Positions 42,409 to 50,496 of a stretch of DNA of 50,496 nt are shown one piece after another. The DNA comes from Nostoc flagelliforme FACHB-838. GTDB lineage: Bacteria; Cyanobacteriota; Cyanobacteriia; Cyanobacteriales; Nostocaceae. The notes under the pieces are model-generated. The model made no database searches. It was not told the DNA's origin and worked only from the letters and a program-made list of their open reading frames with translations. The translations under genes were made by a program, and so were the position numbers. Every line of letters begins with the position of its first letter. The stretch's first letter is position 1. The DNA lies in the NCBI RefSeq assembly GCF_014698065.1, contig NZ_JACJSI010000049.1:1-50496 (forward strand), read 5' to 3'.

Positions 42409-45400
42409 ATGTACGCTATGCTGTTAGTTTCTATCTTTCATGATATACCTACAGGTTACGCCTTTTCTGAGATGACTATTCAATTCAATGAAAAGTTAAA
42501 TGATTTCAAACTTAGAGGGGTTGTTTTGCACATTCATGGAAGTCATATTAACGTTTGGCGTAACCATATTGCTACCGATATTCCCTTTTTAGAGCGGGGA
42601 TTTATCGGCTGTGTGGAAGCAGGTGATGTAACAATGGCGAACTATAACGACTATCAAAGCTCGTGGCAAATTATCCAGTTAGGATTTCCACTGACAGATA
42701 CATATAAATCTCTAGAAAAATACACCGCATTTGCCCGCCAGTCGAAACATGAGGCTGTCTATCAGACAATCAGATTACAGCAGATGCTACTGATGAATCT
42801 GCGCGGACTCACTCACCAAAATCTGACTTTAAGTGATGATGATTTTGATGAATCATCCGCTTTATCTGTAATTACAGATGCAGGTTTTGTCAGTGGAATT
42901 ATTTTTTATCACATTATCAAATTAATTATCTTTTTTACTTATGGGCGGTATACAGATGCGCTTAATTCTGCTTTAATATTATCTAATTTGCCAGTTACAA
43001 CGCTGGCATTACCAATTGAAACAGATTATGTTTTATATTACTCACTGACTATCACGGCTCTTTATTCAACAGGATCTGCTCAAGAGCAAAAACATTTTTT
43101 AGAAACCCTAAAAGCCCATCAGCAGCAATTGCAATACTGGGCTAATCACTGCCCTGCAAACTTTTTACACAAATCTCAATTAGTAGCTGCTGAAATAGCT
43201 CGAATTGAAGGTGGGGATTTAGAAGCAATGCGTCTGTATGAGCAATCAATTGCTTCAGCCCGTGAGCAGGGATTTGTGCAATATGAAGCTTTAGCTCATG
43301 AACTAGGGGCTAAGTTTTACTTAGAACGAGACTTTGAATTAATTGCCAAAACCTACTTGCAAGAAGCGAAAAACGCTTATGTACGCTGGCAGGCATCTGC
43401 TAAAGTCAACCACCTTGAAGAATGCTATCCTCAGCTATTACCACAACAGCTTGTCTCTAACGGAACGTTTTTCACCACAGGCGAACATTTAGATTTTTTG
43501 TCAGTAGTTAAAGCATCTCAAAGCATATCTAGTGAAATTGTTTTTTCGCGGTTGCTGAAGACATTAATGCAAATCGTGATTGAGCAAGCAGGAGCAGAGA
43601 TTGGTTATTTGTTGCTGGAACACGAGCAAAATCTAGTAATCGAGGTAGAAGCGAAGGTTAATCCCCAAGCAGAAAGGCTTAATGTTTCTCGTCCTGTATT
43701 AAAGTATGAAATTTCACAGGCTATTCCGCAATCAATATTGAATTATGTTCAGCGAACTCAAGAAACGGTGATTTTGCAGAATGCTACTGAGCAAAATCTA
43801 TTTTCAAAAGACGAGTATATAATTCAAAAGCAACCTAAATCTGTACTTTGTTTGCCGATAACCCATCAGTCGCAATTACTTGGTATTTTATATTTAGAAA
43901 ACAATCTCATCTCTAGCGCCTTTACACAAGAAAAGCTTTCCGTTCTAGAAATATTGACAGTTCAAATTGCTATTTCTCTAGAAAATGCTCTTCTTTATCA
44001 AAGTCTAGAAGATAGCCAAGAGCAACTAAATCTGGCGTTAAAATCTGCCAAAATCGGTGTTTGGATCTGGGATATTGTCAACGATCGCTTTGACTGGGAT
44101 GAGCAGATTTATCAACTATTTGGGTTAACACCTGAAACCTTTGCTGGTACTGCCGAAGCAATTTTTGCTCGCCTGCATTCAGATGATCGAGGATTGCTGG
44201 CTCAATCGTTGAATCGATCAATTAACGAAGGCGTGGAGCATGATTTGGAATATCGAATTATTCAAGATGATGGCAGTATCCGCTACGCAGCCTGTCGGGG
44301 AAAAGCCTTTTTCAACGAAGCAGGTAAAGCCACACACATGACTGGCGTTGTGCTTGATATTACAGATCGCAAACAATCTGATGCCGAACGTATCCAACTG
44401 ATTGAAGAGCAAACCGCCCGTCTGGAAGCAGAAGCTGATCAACAACGGGCAACATTTTTGGCTCAAGTCAGTGCAACTCTCGCTTCTTCCCTTGATTACG
44501 AAAGCACACTAGCAAGTGTGGCCAATTTAGTTGTGCCTTACTTCGCTGATTGGTGCGCCGTTGACTTGCTGCAAAACAACCAATCAATTCATCGGGTAGC
44601 AGTTACTCACCGAGATCCAGAAAAAGTGAAACTCGGCTGGGAACTTCATCAGCGCTATCCGAGAAATTTGGATGCACCTGAAGGTGTGGCTAAAGTGCTG
44701 CGTACAGGGCTTGCAGAAATGATCGCTGAAATTTCAGATGCAACATTAGCAGCAGCAATCCCCGATGCAGAATATCTAAGAATTCTGCGGGAACTGGGTT
44801 TAAAGTCCTGTATAATCTCGCCCTTGATTGCACGGGGACGGATTTTAGGTACTATTTCATTTATTACTGCTGAATCAGAGCGTCGTTATAGCACGGCTGA
44901 CTTGTCATTAGCGGAAGATGTTGCCCATCGAGCTGCGATCGCTATCGATAATGCTCGCCTTTACCAAGAAGCGCAGCAAGCACAAAAAACAGCAGAAAGA
45001 GCATTAGAGCGCATTGCCCGTCTCCAGTCGATCACAGCTGCCCTTTCAGAATCCCTGACACCAGCCCAAGTATCTGAAGTAATTGTAGAGCAGAGCATGG
45101 CTGCCTTGGGAGCCAGTTCTGCCCTCGTCGCCTTGCTGAATGAAACTAAAATTGAACTGGAAATTGTGCGGGCAGTTGGCTATAAGCAGGATTTGGTAGA
45201 TGCTTGGCGGTATTTTGCCATCGATTCACCCTCTCCTTTAGCAGAAGCTGTGCGAACTGGGGAACCTATTTGGGCTGAATCAACAGAAAATCGGATAGCT
45301 CGTTACCCGCATTTAGCAGAAATTTATGCCCAATATGACTTTGAAGCTTGGATTTCTATTCCATTGATGGTAGAAGGTTGGGCAGTTGGCGGTATATCTT

Positions 45401-46671
45401 TAGGATTTGCCCAGCCTCAACAACTTAGTGCAGAAGATCAAGCATTTATCTTAGCTGTTGCTCAACAATGCGCCCAAGCGATCGCTCGCGCTCATCTTTA
45501 TGAAGCCGAACGAACGGCACGAAGCACTGCGGAAGCCGCAAACCGCGTCAAAGATGAATTTTTAGCTGTGTTATCCCATGAATTGCGAACACCGCTCAAT
45601 CCGATTCTGGGTTGGGCAAAACTGATGCGGAGTCGCAAACTCGATCAAGTAACAAGCGATCGCGCCTTAGAAACCATTGAGCGCAATGCCAAGTTACAAA
45701 CCCAATTGATTGAAGATTTGCTGGATGTCTCCCGCATCCTTCAGGGTAAACTTAGCCTCAACTTCGGCCGGATTAATTTGGTATCAGTCATCGAAGCTGC
45801 CATTGAAACAGTGCGTTTATCGGCGGAGGCTAAATCTATCCAGATTCAAAAATTGTCTGAATCTGGTGTCGGGCAAGTTTTAGGCGATGCCAATCAATTG
45901 CAACAAGTCTTTTGGAATATTCTTTCTAATGCTATTAAGTTTACTCCCGCTGGAGGAGAGGTAAAAATTAAATTAGAGCAAGTTGGTTCACAGATACAAA
46001 TCTGCATTAGTGACACAGGAAAGGGGATTGCACCTGAGTTTTTACCTTATGTCTTTGATTATTTCCGTCAAGCAGATGGTGCCACAACTCGAAAATTTGG
46101 CGGTTTAGGTTTAGGATTAGCGATCGTCCGCCATCTCACAGAACTTCACGGGGGGACTGTTCAAGCAGAAAGTCTGGGCGAAGGTAAGGGAGCAACTTTC
46201 ACCGTCAGATTTCCCTGTTTACAGAATGAAAGCAAAGGAATCAAGGATACAAAAGATAACTCCTTACTCGTGGCGGCTCAGTCCTCGCCCCTGGCTGGCT
46301 TAGAGCTTCTCGTGGTAGATGATGATGCAGATATGCGAGAGTTTTTGCCCTTTATGCTAGAGCAGTATGGTGCAACTGTCACCGTTGTCGCCTCAGCTAG
46401 TGAAGCATTAACTGCACTGAGTCAATCCCAGCCAAATCTGATTATCAGCGATATTGGGATGCCAGAAATGGATGGCTATATGCTGATGCGACAGATTAGG
46501 AGTCTCAAACCAGAGCAAGGTGGGACAATTCCCGTGATCGCTATAACTGCTTATGCTGCTGAGATAGATCATCAACAAGCCATCGCTGCCGGATTTAAAC
46601 AGCATATTTCCAAACCTGTAGATCCAGAAGAATTGGTGAAAGCGATCGCATCATTAATGAAAAGTTTCTAG
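42409..46671 (+). CDS. Hybrid sensor histidine kinase, remainder of a trifunctional kinase
   Basis: The open frame spans 42340-46671 (1443 codons from a TTG); ATG 42409 is a more plausible start. Numbering from 42340: 1-370 is the helical region that follows the AAA ATPase in trifunctional kinases (CFAYSMYAMLLVSIFHDIPT); GAF 1 at about 390-545; PAS at about 560-680; GAF 2 at about 705-870 and GAF 3 at about 900-1050; HisKA with His1080 (VLSHELRTPLNPILGW); HATPase_c with NAIKFTPAGGE and GLGLAIVRHL; and a receiver with phospho-acceptor Asp1371 (LIISDIGMPEMDGY). The kinase and receiver halves look functional. The protein lost its Ser/Thr kinase and ATPase front by deletion, so signal input through them is gone. 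No native promoter directly precedes it. Confidence 0.82.
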   Translation: MYAMLLVSIFHDIPTGYAFSEMTIQFNEKLNDFKLRGVVLHIHGSHINVWRNHIATDIPFLERGFIGCVEAGDVTMANYNDYQSSWQIIQLGFPLTDTYKSLEKYTAFARQSKHEAVYQTIRLQQMLLMNLRGLTHQNLTLSDDDFDESSALSVITDAGFVSGIIFYHIIKLIIFFTYGRYTDALNSALILSNLPVTTLALPIETDYVLYYSLTITALYSTGSAQEQKHFLETLKAHQQQLQYWANHCPANFLHKSQLVAAEIARIEGGDLEAMRLYEQSIASAREQGFVQYEALAHELGAKFYLERDFELIAKTYLQEAKNAYVRWQASAKVNHLEECYPQLLPQQLVSNGTFFTTGEHLDFLSVVKASQSISSEIVFSRLLKTLMQIVIEQAGAEIGYLLLEHEQNLVIEVEAKVNPQAERLNVSRPVLKYEISQAIPQSILNYVQRTQETVILQNATEQNLFSKDEYIIQKQPKSVLCLPITHQSQLLGILYLENNLISSAFTQEKLSVLEILTVQIAISLENALLYQSLEDSQEQLNLALKSAKIGVWIWDIVNDRFDWDEQIYQLFGLTPETFAGTAEAIFARLHSDDRGLLAQSLNRSINEGVEHDLEYRIIQDDGSIRYAACRGKAFFNEAGKATHMTGVVLDITDRKQSDAERIQLIEEQTARLEAEADQQRATFLAQVSATLASSLDYESTLASVANLVVPYFADWCAVDLLQNNQSIHRVAVTHRDPEKVKLGWELHQRYPRNLDAPEGVAKVLRTGLAEMIAEISDATLAAAIPDAEYLRILRELGLKSCIISPLIARGRILGTISFITAESERRYSTADLSLAEDVAHRAAIAIDNARLYQEAQQAQKTAERALERIARLQSITAALSESLTPAQVSEVIVEQSMAALGASSALVALLNETKIELEIVRAVGYKQDLVDAWRYFAIDSPSPLAEAVRTGEPIWAESTENRIARYPHLAEIYAQYDFEAWISIPLMVEGWAVGGISLGFAQPQQLSAEDQAFILAVAQQCAQAIARAHLYEAERTARSTAEAANRVKDEFLAVLSHELRTPLNPILGWAKLMRSRKLDQVTSDRALETIERNAKLQTQLIEDLLDVSRILQGKLSLNFGRINLVSVIEAAIETVRLSAEAKSIQIQKLSESGVGQVLGDANQLQQVFWNILSNAIKFTPAGGEVKIKLEQVGSQIQICISDTGKGIAPEFLPYVFDYFRQADGATTRKFGGLGLGLAIVRHLTELHGGTVQAESLGEGKGATFTVRFPCLQNESKGIKDTKDNSLLVAAQSSPLAGLELLVVDDDADMREFLPFMLEQYGATVTVVASASEALTALSQSQPNLIISDIGMPEMDGYMLMRQIRSLKPEQGGTIPVIAITAYAAEIDHQQAIAAGFKQHISKPVDPEELVKAIASLMKSF

Positions 46672-47208
46672 TAAGCGGCTCCAGCCTCAATACCGTTCGG
46701 TTAAGAATTTCTTGGTTAAGGCAAGGGGAGCAGGGGGAAAAAGAGCTATTTTAATACAGTTCAGTTAAGCATTTCTTTATTCTCTCAGTGCCGCGCCAGT
46801 TGCTTCAAGTCGGGGAACCCGCCCAACGCACTGGCTTCTCTGCGTCTCTGTGGTTCGTAAAAAAATTGGCTTTGGCAAAGAGTTTGAGCCTTAACCCAAG
46901 CGTATTGAGAGCTATTTAGTTTAGTAATAATTAATTCTTCCTCCTCCCCTGCCAGCTGCGGAAAACATCGTTTTATCGTTTAAATGAGGGGTCTGACCCT
47001 CTATTAATCATCTGTATCTGCCAGTACAAAGGGGTTCTGGTCAAGACATACTTGGTGGGAATCAACTTCCGCCCTGATTTGTAGGATGACGCTGGCTGAA
47101 CAAGCGATTAAACTATGGATAATGTCAATCTGTTGTTGCTTTTGACACCACTTACATAAATTTAATTGTTAAATCTAAAATCTCATCCTGTTATATAAAA
47201 TACCACTT
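46672..47208. other. Intergenic region with direct repeats and a palindrome
   Basis: No credible gene in 537 bases. GTTCGGTTAAGAATTTCTT (46695-46713) and GTTCAGTTAAGCATTTCTT (46759-46777) are two imperfect copies 64 bases apart. A GC-rich imperfect palindrome (GCCAGTTGC to AACGCACTGGC, 46795-46835) of a common Nostoc type follows. The downstream part, which must hold the cyclase promoter, shows nothing I can assign. Confidence 0.45.
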
Positions 47209-49794
47209 ATGTCAGCGTATCAAGCAAGTTGTGGGGAGACCGCCGATTTGATTATTGGCGTTCACAACCAAGAAAACCGCGAATTACCAGCAAATTCTGC
47301 TCCTGTGGGTGCCCTTGCCACAAGACAAGGAAATTTTTCTACGTTTCTTGCTCCCCTGACTCAAGATACTTTTAAACAAGTCGTTCAGGATGTCGAGCAA
47401 AAATTACAGATTGTCCATCAAACCCTGTCAATGCTTGATTCTCAGGGGTTTGAAACTCTTCTGCAAGAAATGTTGCATTCAATTACCTTAAAAACCGGAG
47501 AATTACTGGGGGCAGACCGGACAACGATATTTTTATTGGATGAAGAAAAACAAGAACTCTGGTCGATTCTGGCTGAGGGAGAGGGCGGTCGCTCTTTAGA
47601 AATTCGTATCCCGGCCAATAAAGGCATTGCTGGGGAAGTCGCCACCTTCAAGGAAGTTATCAATATTCCCTTTGATTTTTATAACGATCCGCGATCGCAT
47701 TTTGCCCAAGAGCAAGAAAAAAGAACTGGCTACCGCACCTACACCATGCTGGCTTTGCCGTTGTTAAATGAACATGGGCAATTAGTTGCAGTAGTACAAT
47801 TACTGAATAAATTAAAATCTGGGAATAATCAGAATGCTCCACTTGCAGAGCGCATTGATACTAAAGGTTTTATCTGCGCTGACGAACAATTATTTCAAGA
47901 ATTTGCCCCTTCGATTCGCTTGATTTTAGAGTCCTCGCGCTCTTTTTATGTAGCCACCCAAAAACAAAGAGCAGTAGCGGCGCTGATGAAGGCGATCAAG
48001 TCCCTCTCTCAAAGCAGTCTCGACTTAGAAGACACCCTGAAACGGGTGATGGATGAAGCCAAAGAATTGATGAATGCCGATCGCAGTACACTATGGTTAA
48101 TAGACCGCGATCGCCATGAGTTATGGACAAAAATCACTCAGGATGATGGTTCAACTAAAGAATTGCGAGTCCCTGTAGGTAAAGGCTTTGCTGGGATAGT
48201 AGCGGCTTCTGGCAAAAAACTGAATATTGCCTTTGATTTGTACGACGATCCTGACTCGGATACCGCCAAACAACTTGACCAGCAAAATGGCTATCGCACC
48301 TGTAGCTTACTTTGTATGCCAGTTTTTAACGCCGATCAACAACTGATTGGCGTTACCCAACTCGTAAATAAAAAGAAAACTGGTGATTTTCCGGCTTATA
48401 ACCCAGCTGCTTGGCCGAAAGCTCCCGACTGCTTCCAAGCTAGCTTTGACCGTAACGATGAAGAGTTTATGGAAGCTTTTAATATTCAAGCGGGAGTAGC
48501 GCTGCAAAATGCCCAGTTGTTTGCCACAGTCAAGCAACAAGAACAAATGCAACGAGATATTCTGCGTAGTCTTTCCAATGGAGTGGTTTCCACTGATAAA
48601 ACTGGATTAATTATCGCCGCTAATGAAAGCGCCCAACGTTTGCTAGGACTGGGAGTAGATGACCGTTTAGAAGGTAAATTAGTTAATGATGTCATTGGCA
48701 TCAAAGAAGGTGACTTTAGCAAGTGGTATCAGGATGCTTTACATGCAGTTGACTTAAAAGGCCGCCAGCAATATTACCCCGATCGCACACTCCTAACTAC
48801 TGGTACAGAACAGCACAGCATTAATTTATCGATTAACACAATAGCTGATGCTAGCGACCAAGAACAAGTCCGGGGGGCGCTGGTAGTCATGGAAGATATC
48901 AGTGATGAAAAGCGGCTCAAGAGTACCATGTACCGCTACATGACCCAGGAATTAGCCGAAGAATTGCTGAAATTAGATGATGCAAAACTAGGAGGCGATC
49001 GCAAAGAAGTTTCGATATTATTTTCCGATATTCGTGGCTACACCACTTTGACAGAAAACTTGCAAGCAGAAGAAGTGGTGAGTATGCTCAATGAATATTT
49101 TGAATCAATGGTAGAGGCAGTTTTTAAACATAAAGGCACCCTTGACAAATACATCGGCGATGCGATCATGGCTGTCTTTGGTTCTCCTCTACCATTGCAA
49201 GAACACGCTTGGATGGCAGTGCAGACATCTTTAGAAATGCGCGATCGCCTGCACGAATTTAATCAACGTCGTTATACAGATGATAAACCCAAAATTAAAA
49301 TTGGCATTGGCATCAACTCAGATACCGTGATTAGTGGGAATATTGGCTCTAGTAAGCGCATGGAATTTACCGCCATTGGCGATGGCGTTAATCTTGGCTC
49401 TCGATTAGAAAGTGTCAGTAAACAGTATGGTTGCGATATTATTATTAGCCATAACACTTTTAAACCATGCCAAGATCATATTTGGGCTAGGGAACTAGAT
49501 TACATTCGTGTCAAGGGTAGAAACGAACCAGTAGCTATATATGAATTACTGGGTTTGCGTTCCAATGCGATTGAAAGCGAAAAACTGCAAGTAATTGAGC
49601 ATTATCATAAAGGGCGCGAGTATTACCTGAAGCGGCAGTTTTCTCTTGCTAGAGCCGAGTTTGCCAAAGTTTTGGCAGCAGATAGCCATGATAAAGCTGC
49701 TATGTTACATCTGTTGCGTTGTCAGCATTGGTTACAATCACCTCCAACAGAATCAGATTGGGATGAAGGAGTCTGGACGTTTCAGGAAAAATAA
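47209..49794 (+). CDS. cyaB: CyaB-type adenylate cyclase, GAF-GAF-PAS-class III catalytic domain
   Basis: 861 residues, soluble. GAF-A at about 75-245 and GAF-B at about 260-435 both contain the NKxFxDE-like features (IAGEVATFKEVINIPFDFYN; FAGIVAASGKKLNIAFDLYD) of cyclic-nucleotide-binding GAF domains. PAS at about 445-570. The class III cyclase domain at about 598-770 has metal Asp607 (LFSDIRGYTT) and Asp651 (KYIGDAIMAVFG), with Lys647 and Thr721 (EFTAIGDGVN) as adenine-specifying residues. TPR-like helices end the chain. The order and length match CyaB1/CyaB2 of Anabaena, in which GAF domains sense cAMP (or Na+) and feed back on cAMP synthesis. The rhodanese gene starts at the very next base after the stop. 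Confidence 0.92.
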   Translation: MSAYQASCGETADLIIGVHNQENRELPANSAPVGALATRQGNFSTFLAPLTQDTFKQVVQDVEQKLQIVHQTLSMLDSQGFETLLQEMLHSITLKTGELLGADRTTIFLLDEEKQELWSILAEGEGGRSLEIRIPANKGIAGEVATFKEVINIPFDFYNDPRSHFAQEQEKRTGYRTYTMLALPLLNEHGQLVAVVQLLNKLKSGNNQNAPLAERIDTKGFICADEQLFQEFAPSIRLILESSRSFYVATQKQRAVAALMKAIKSLSQSSLDLEDTLKRVMDEAKELMNADRSTLWLIDRDRHELWTKITQDDGSTKELRVPVGKGFAGIVAASGKKLNIAFDLYDDPDSDTAKQLDQQNGYRTCSLLCMPVFNADQQLIGVTQLVNKKKTGDFPAYNPAAWPKAPDCFQASFDRNDEEFMEAFNIQAGVALQNAQLFATVKQQEQMQRDILRSLSNGVVSTDKTGLIIAANESAQRLLGLGVDDRLEGKLVNDVIGIKEGDFSKWYQDALHAVDLKGRQQYYPDRTLLTTGTEQHSINLSINTIADASDQEQVRGALVVMEDISDEKRLKSTMYRYMTQELAEELLKLDDAKLGGDRKEVSILFSDIRGYTTLTENLQAEEVVSMLNEYFESMVEAVFKHKGTLDKYIGDAIMAVFGSPLPLQEHAWMAVQTSLEMRDRLHEFNQRRYTDDKPKIKIGIGINSDTVISGNIGSSKRMEFTAIGDGVNLGSRLESVSKQYGCDIIISHNTFKPCQDHIWARELDYIRVKGRNEPVAIYELLGLRSNAIESEKLQVIEHYHKGREYYLKRQFSLARAEFAKVLAADSHDKAAMLHLLRCQHWLQSPPTESDWDEGVWTFQEK

Positions 49795-50316
49795 GTGACG
49801 TTTTCAGGATATTCCCCAAACATCAGACAAATTGCCAACAAGAGAGTATCTTTACAAGTGCAATCACTTACCTTTAACCTTCTTAAATTTCTGATCAGAT
49901 TTCTGTTTCCTACTGTTGAGGAAATTACCAGCCAGGAGTTAGCTAACTTACTGTTCGATTCTGAAAAGCCCCGGCCATTACTGCTAGATGCACGAAGTCA
50001 GACAGAGTATGCAGTCAGCCATATCGAAACAGCAATACATATAGATCCTCTAACACCTGACTTAGCAGCACTTGCAGCAATTTCAAAAGATAGAAAAATT
50101 GTTGTGTACTGTGCCGTTGGCTACCGGAGCGCAAAATTAGCCCAGCAACTTGACAAAGCCGAGGTGAAGTGCATTCATAACTTAAGCGGCGGGATTTTTC
50201 AGTGGGCAAATGAAGGCAAGCCCATCTTTAAAAACGAGCATCCGGCACAGGTTGTACATCCTTACAATGCAATATGGGGAAAACTGCTAAAACATACTTA
50301 CCATGCTCAGGAGTGA
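49795..50316 (+). CDS. Rhodanese-like domain protein
   Basis: 173 residues from GTG 49795, which directly follows the cyclase stop, so translation is probably coupled. Residues about 45-145 form a rhodanese fold: LLDARSQTEYAVSHIETAIH and the active-site loop VVYCAVGYRSAK with Cys106 ready to carry a persulfide. The six-residue loop CAVGYR fits sulfurtransferase-type rather than phosphatase-type (seven-residue) members. The N-terminus contains a short amphipathic or hydrophobic stretch (LTFNLLKFLIRFLFPT), perhaps membrane-associated. Cotranscription with an adenylate cyclase is noteworthy, but the partner role is unknown. Confidence 0.82.
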   Translation: MTFSGYSPNIRQIANKRVSLQVQSLTFNLLKFLIRFLFPTVEEITSQELANLLFDSEKPRPLLLDARSQTEYAVSHIETAIHIDPLTPDLAALAAISKDRKIVVYCAVGYRSAKLAQQLDKAEVKCIHNLSGGIFQWANEGKPIFKNEHPAQVVHPYNAIWGKLLKHTYHAQE

Positions 50317-50420
50317 TAACCAAGGGCGATCGAGAACTTCAATCTTGTGTAGTAGACATCTCCAAAATAGTAATATTCTGTGGTAAAAGAACATCATGAG
50401 AAGCTTTTTGACATAAAAAT

Positions 50421-50496
50421 ATGAGTGACATACTGAATCACATTGAGGAGAATCCTAAAGAAACAAAGCGGTTAATTGGCATGGAGTATGAACAGT
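50421..50496 (+). CDS. Start of a probable transposase gene, cut by window edge
   Basis: From ATG 50421, 25 codons are visible: MSDILNHIEENPKETKRLIG and MEYEQ. This start resembles IS5-type (DDE) transposases of Nostocales that open with an IxxNPKExxRLxGxxYEQ helix. Only the leader is in view, so the assignment rests on resemblance. Confidence 0.45.
   Translation, partial: MSDILNHIEENPKETKRLIGMEYEQ

Noticed and set aside
1..50496. CRISPR arrays, tRNA or rRNA genes
   Set aside because: No regularly spaced 25-40 base direct repeats and no tRNA-like T-loop (GGTTCGAATCC) structures were seen by reading.

Overview
The window looks like chromosomal DNA of a filamentous, Nostoc-like cyanobacterium (order Nostocales). 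Evidence seen directly: many HIP1-type GCGATCGC octamers, moderate GC, dispersed palindromic repeats of the Nostoc kind, and cyanobacterial gene families (CYP110-type P450, CyaB-type GAF-GAF-PAS cyclase, Ccs1/CcdA cytochrome c assembly pair, DUF1206, trifunctional kinase/ATPase/histidine kinase, PEP-CTERM protein, PhoX). Species assignment is inference. Both ends carry the first codons of what are probably transposase genes (1-117 minus, 50421-50496 plus).

Layout. 0.1-2.3 kb: a truncated small gene and two tandem paralogous envelope proteins. 2.3-4.7 kb: a decayed GH31 glucosidase, then a peptidoglycan-binding gene fused by deletion to an Nramp-like transporter. 4.7-10.4 kb: DUF1206 membrane protein, HAD phosphatase, GH13 trehalose-synthase-like enzyme, LLM flavin oxidoreductase and a ZIP-like membrane protein. 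10.5-16.7 kb: a phosphate-scavenging block with Tat-exported phosphatases PhoD and PhoX around a PEP-CTERM protein, two candidate Pho boxes, and a degraded second copy of the phoD/PEP-CTERM segment. 17.2-24.8 kb: cell-wall enzymes (Amidase_3, a glucosaminidase/LAS-peptidase fusion, an M15 peptidase), interrupted by a GspC/PilP-like protein and mnmG. 24.9-31.5 kb: a NYN/OST-HTH RNA-binding protein and a complete BMP-type nucleoside ABC transporter. 31.5-36.2 kb: a MITE, glutathionyl-hydroquinone reductase, an AT-rich orphan secreted protein, pentapeptide and ndhK remnants, and a P450. 36.4-41.8 kb: conserved housekeeping genes, namely a YciI protein, the SRP RNA gene ffs, a phasin-like protein, a Cys/His-rich protein, queF, pstS, ccs1 and ccdA. 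42.0-50.3 kb: signalling, with a deletion-scarred trifunctional kinase, a CyaB-type adenylate cyclase and a rhodanese protein.

The main theme of the hunt is genome erosion by internal deletion. At least four places show two unrelated genes or gene parts joined out of frame: 3.31-3.35, 10.75, 16.47 and 42.37 kb. One of them has a directly visible 6-base microhomology, because the undeleted parent lies in the same window. Remnants of GH31, alpha/beta hydrolase, pentapeptide and NdhK genes fit this pattern. The second theme is phosphate acquisition: PhoD, PhoX, PstS and a clean array of three 8-base units at 11-base spacing between the PEP-CTERM gene and phoX. The third is three cell-wall enzymes, of which two neighbours lack a visible signal peptide. 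I saw no tRNA, rRNA or CRISPR array. I found no convincing wholly new system; the closest candidates are the leaderless wall-hydrolase pair and the TPR/NYN/OST-HTH protein.
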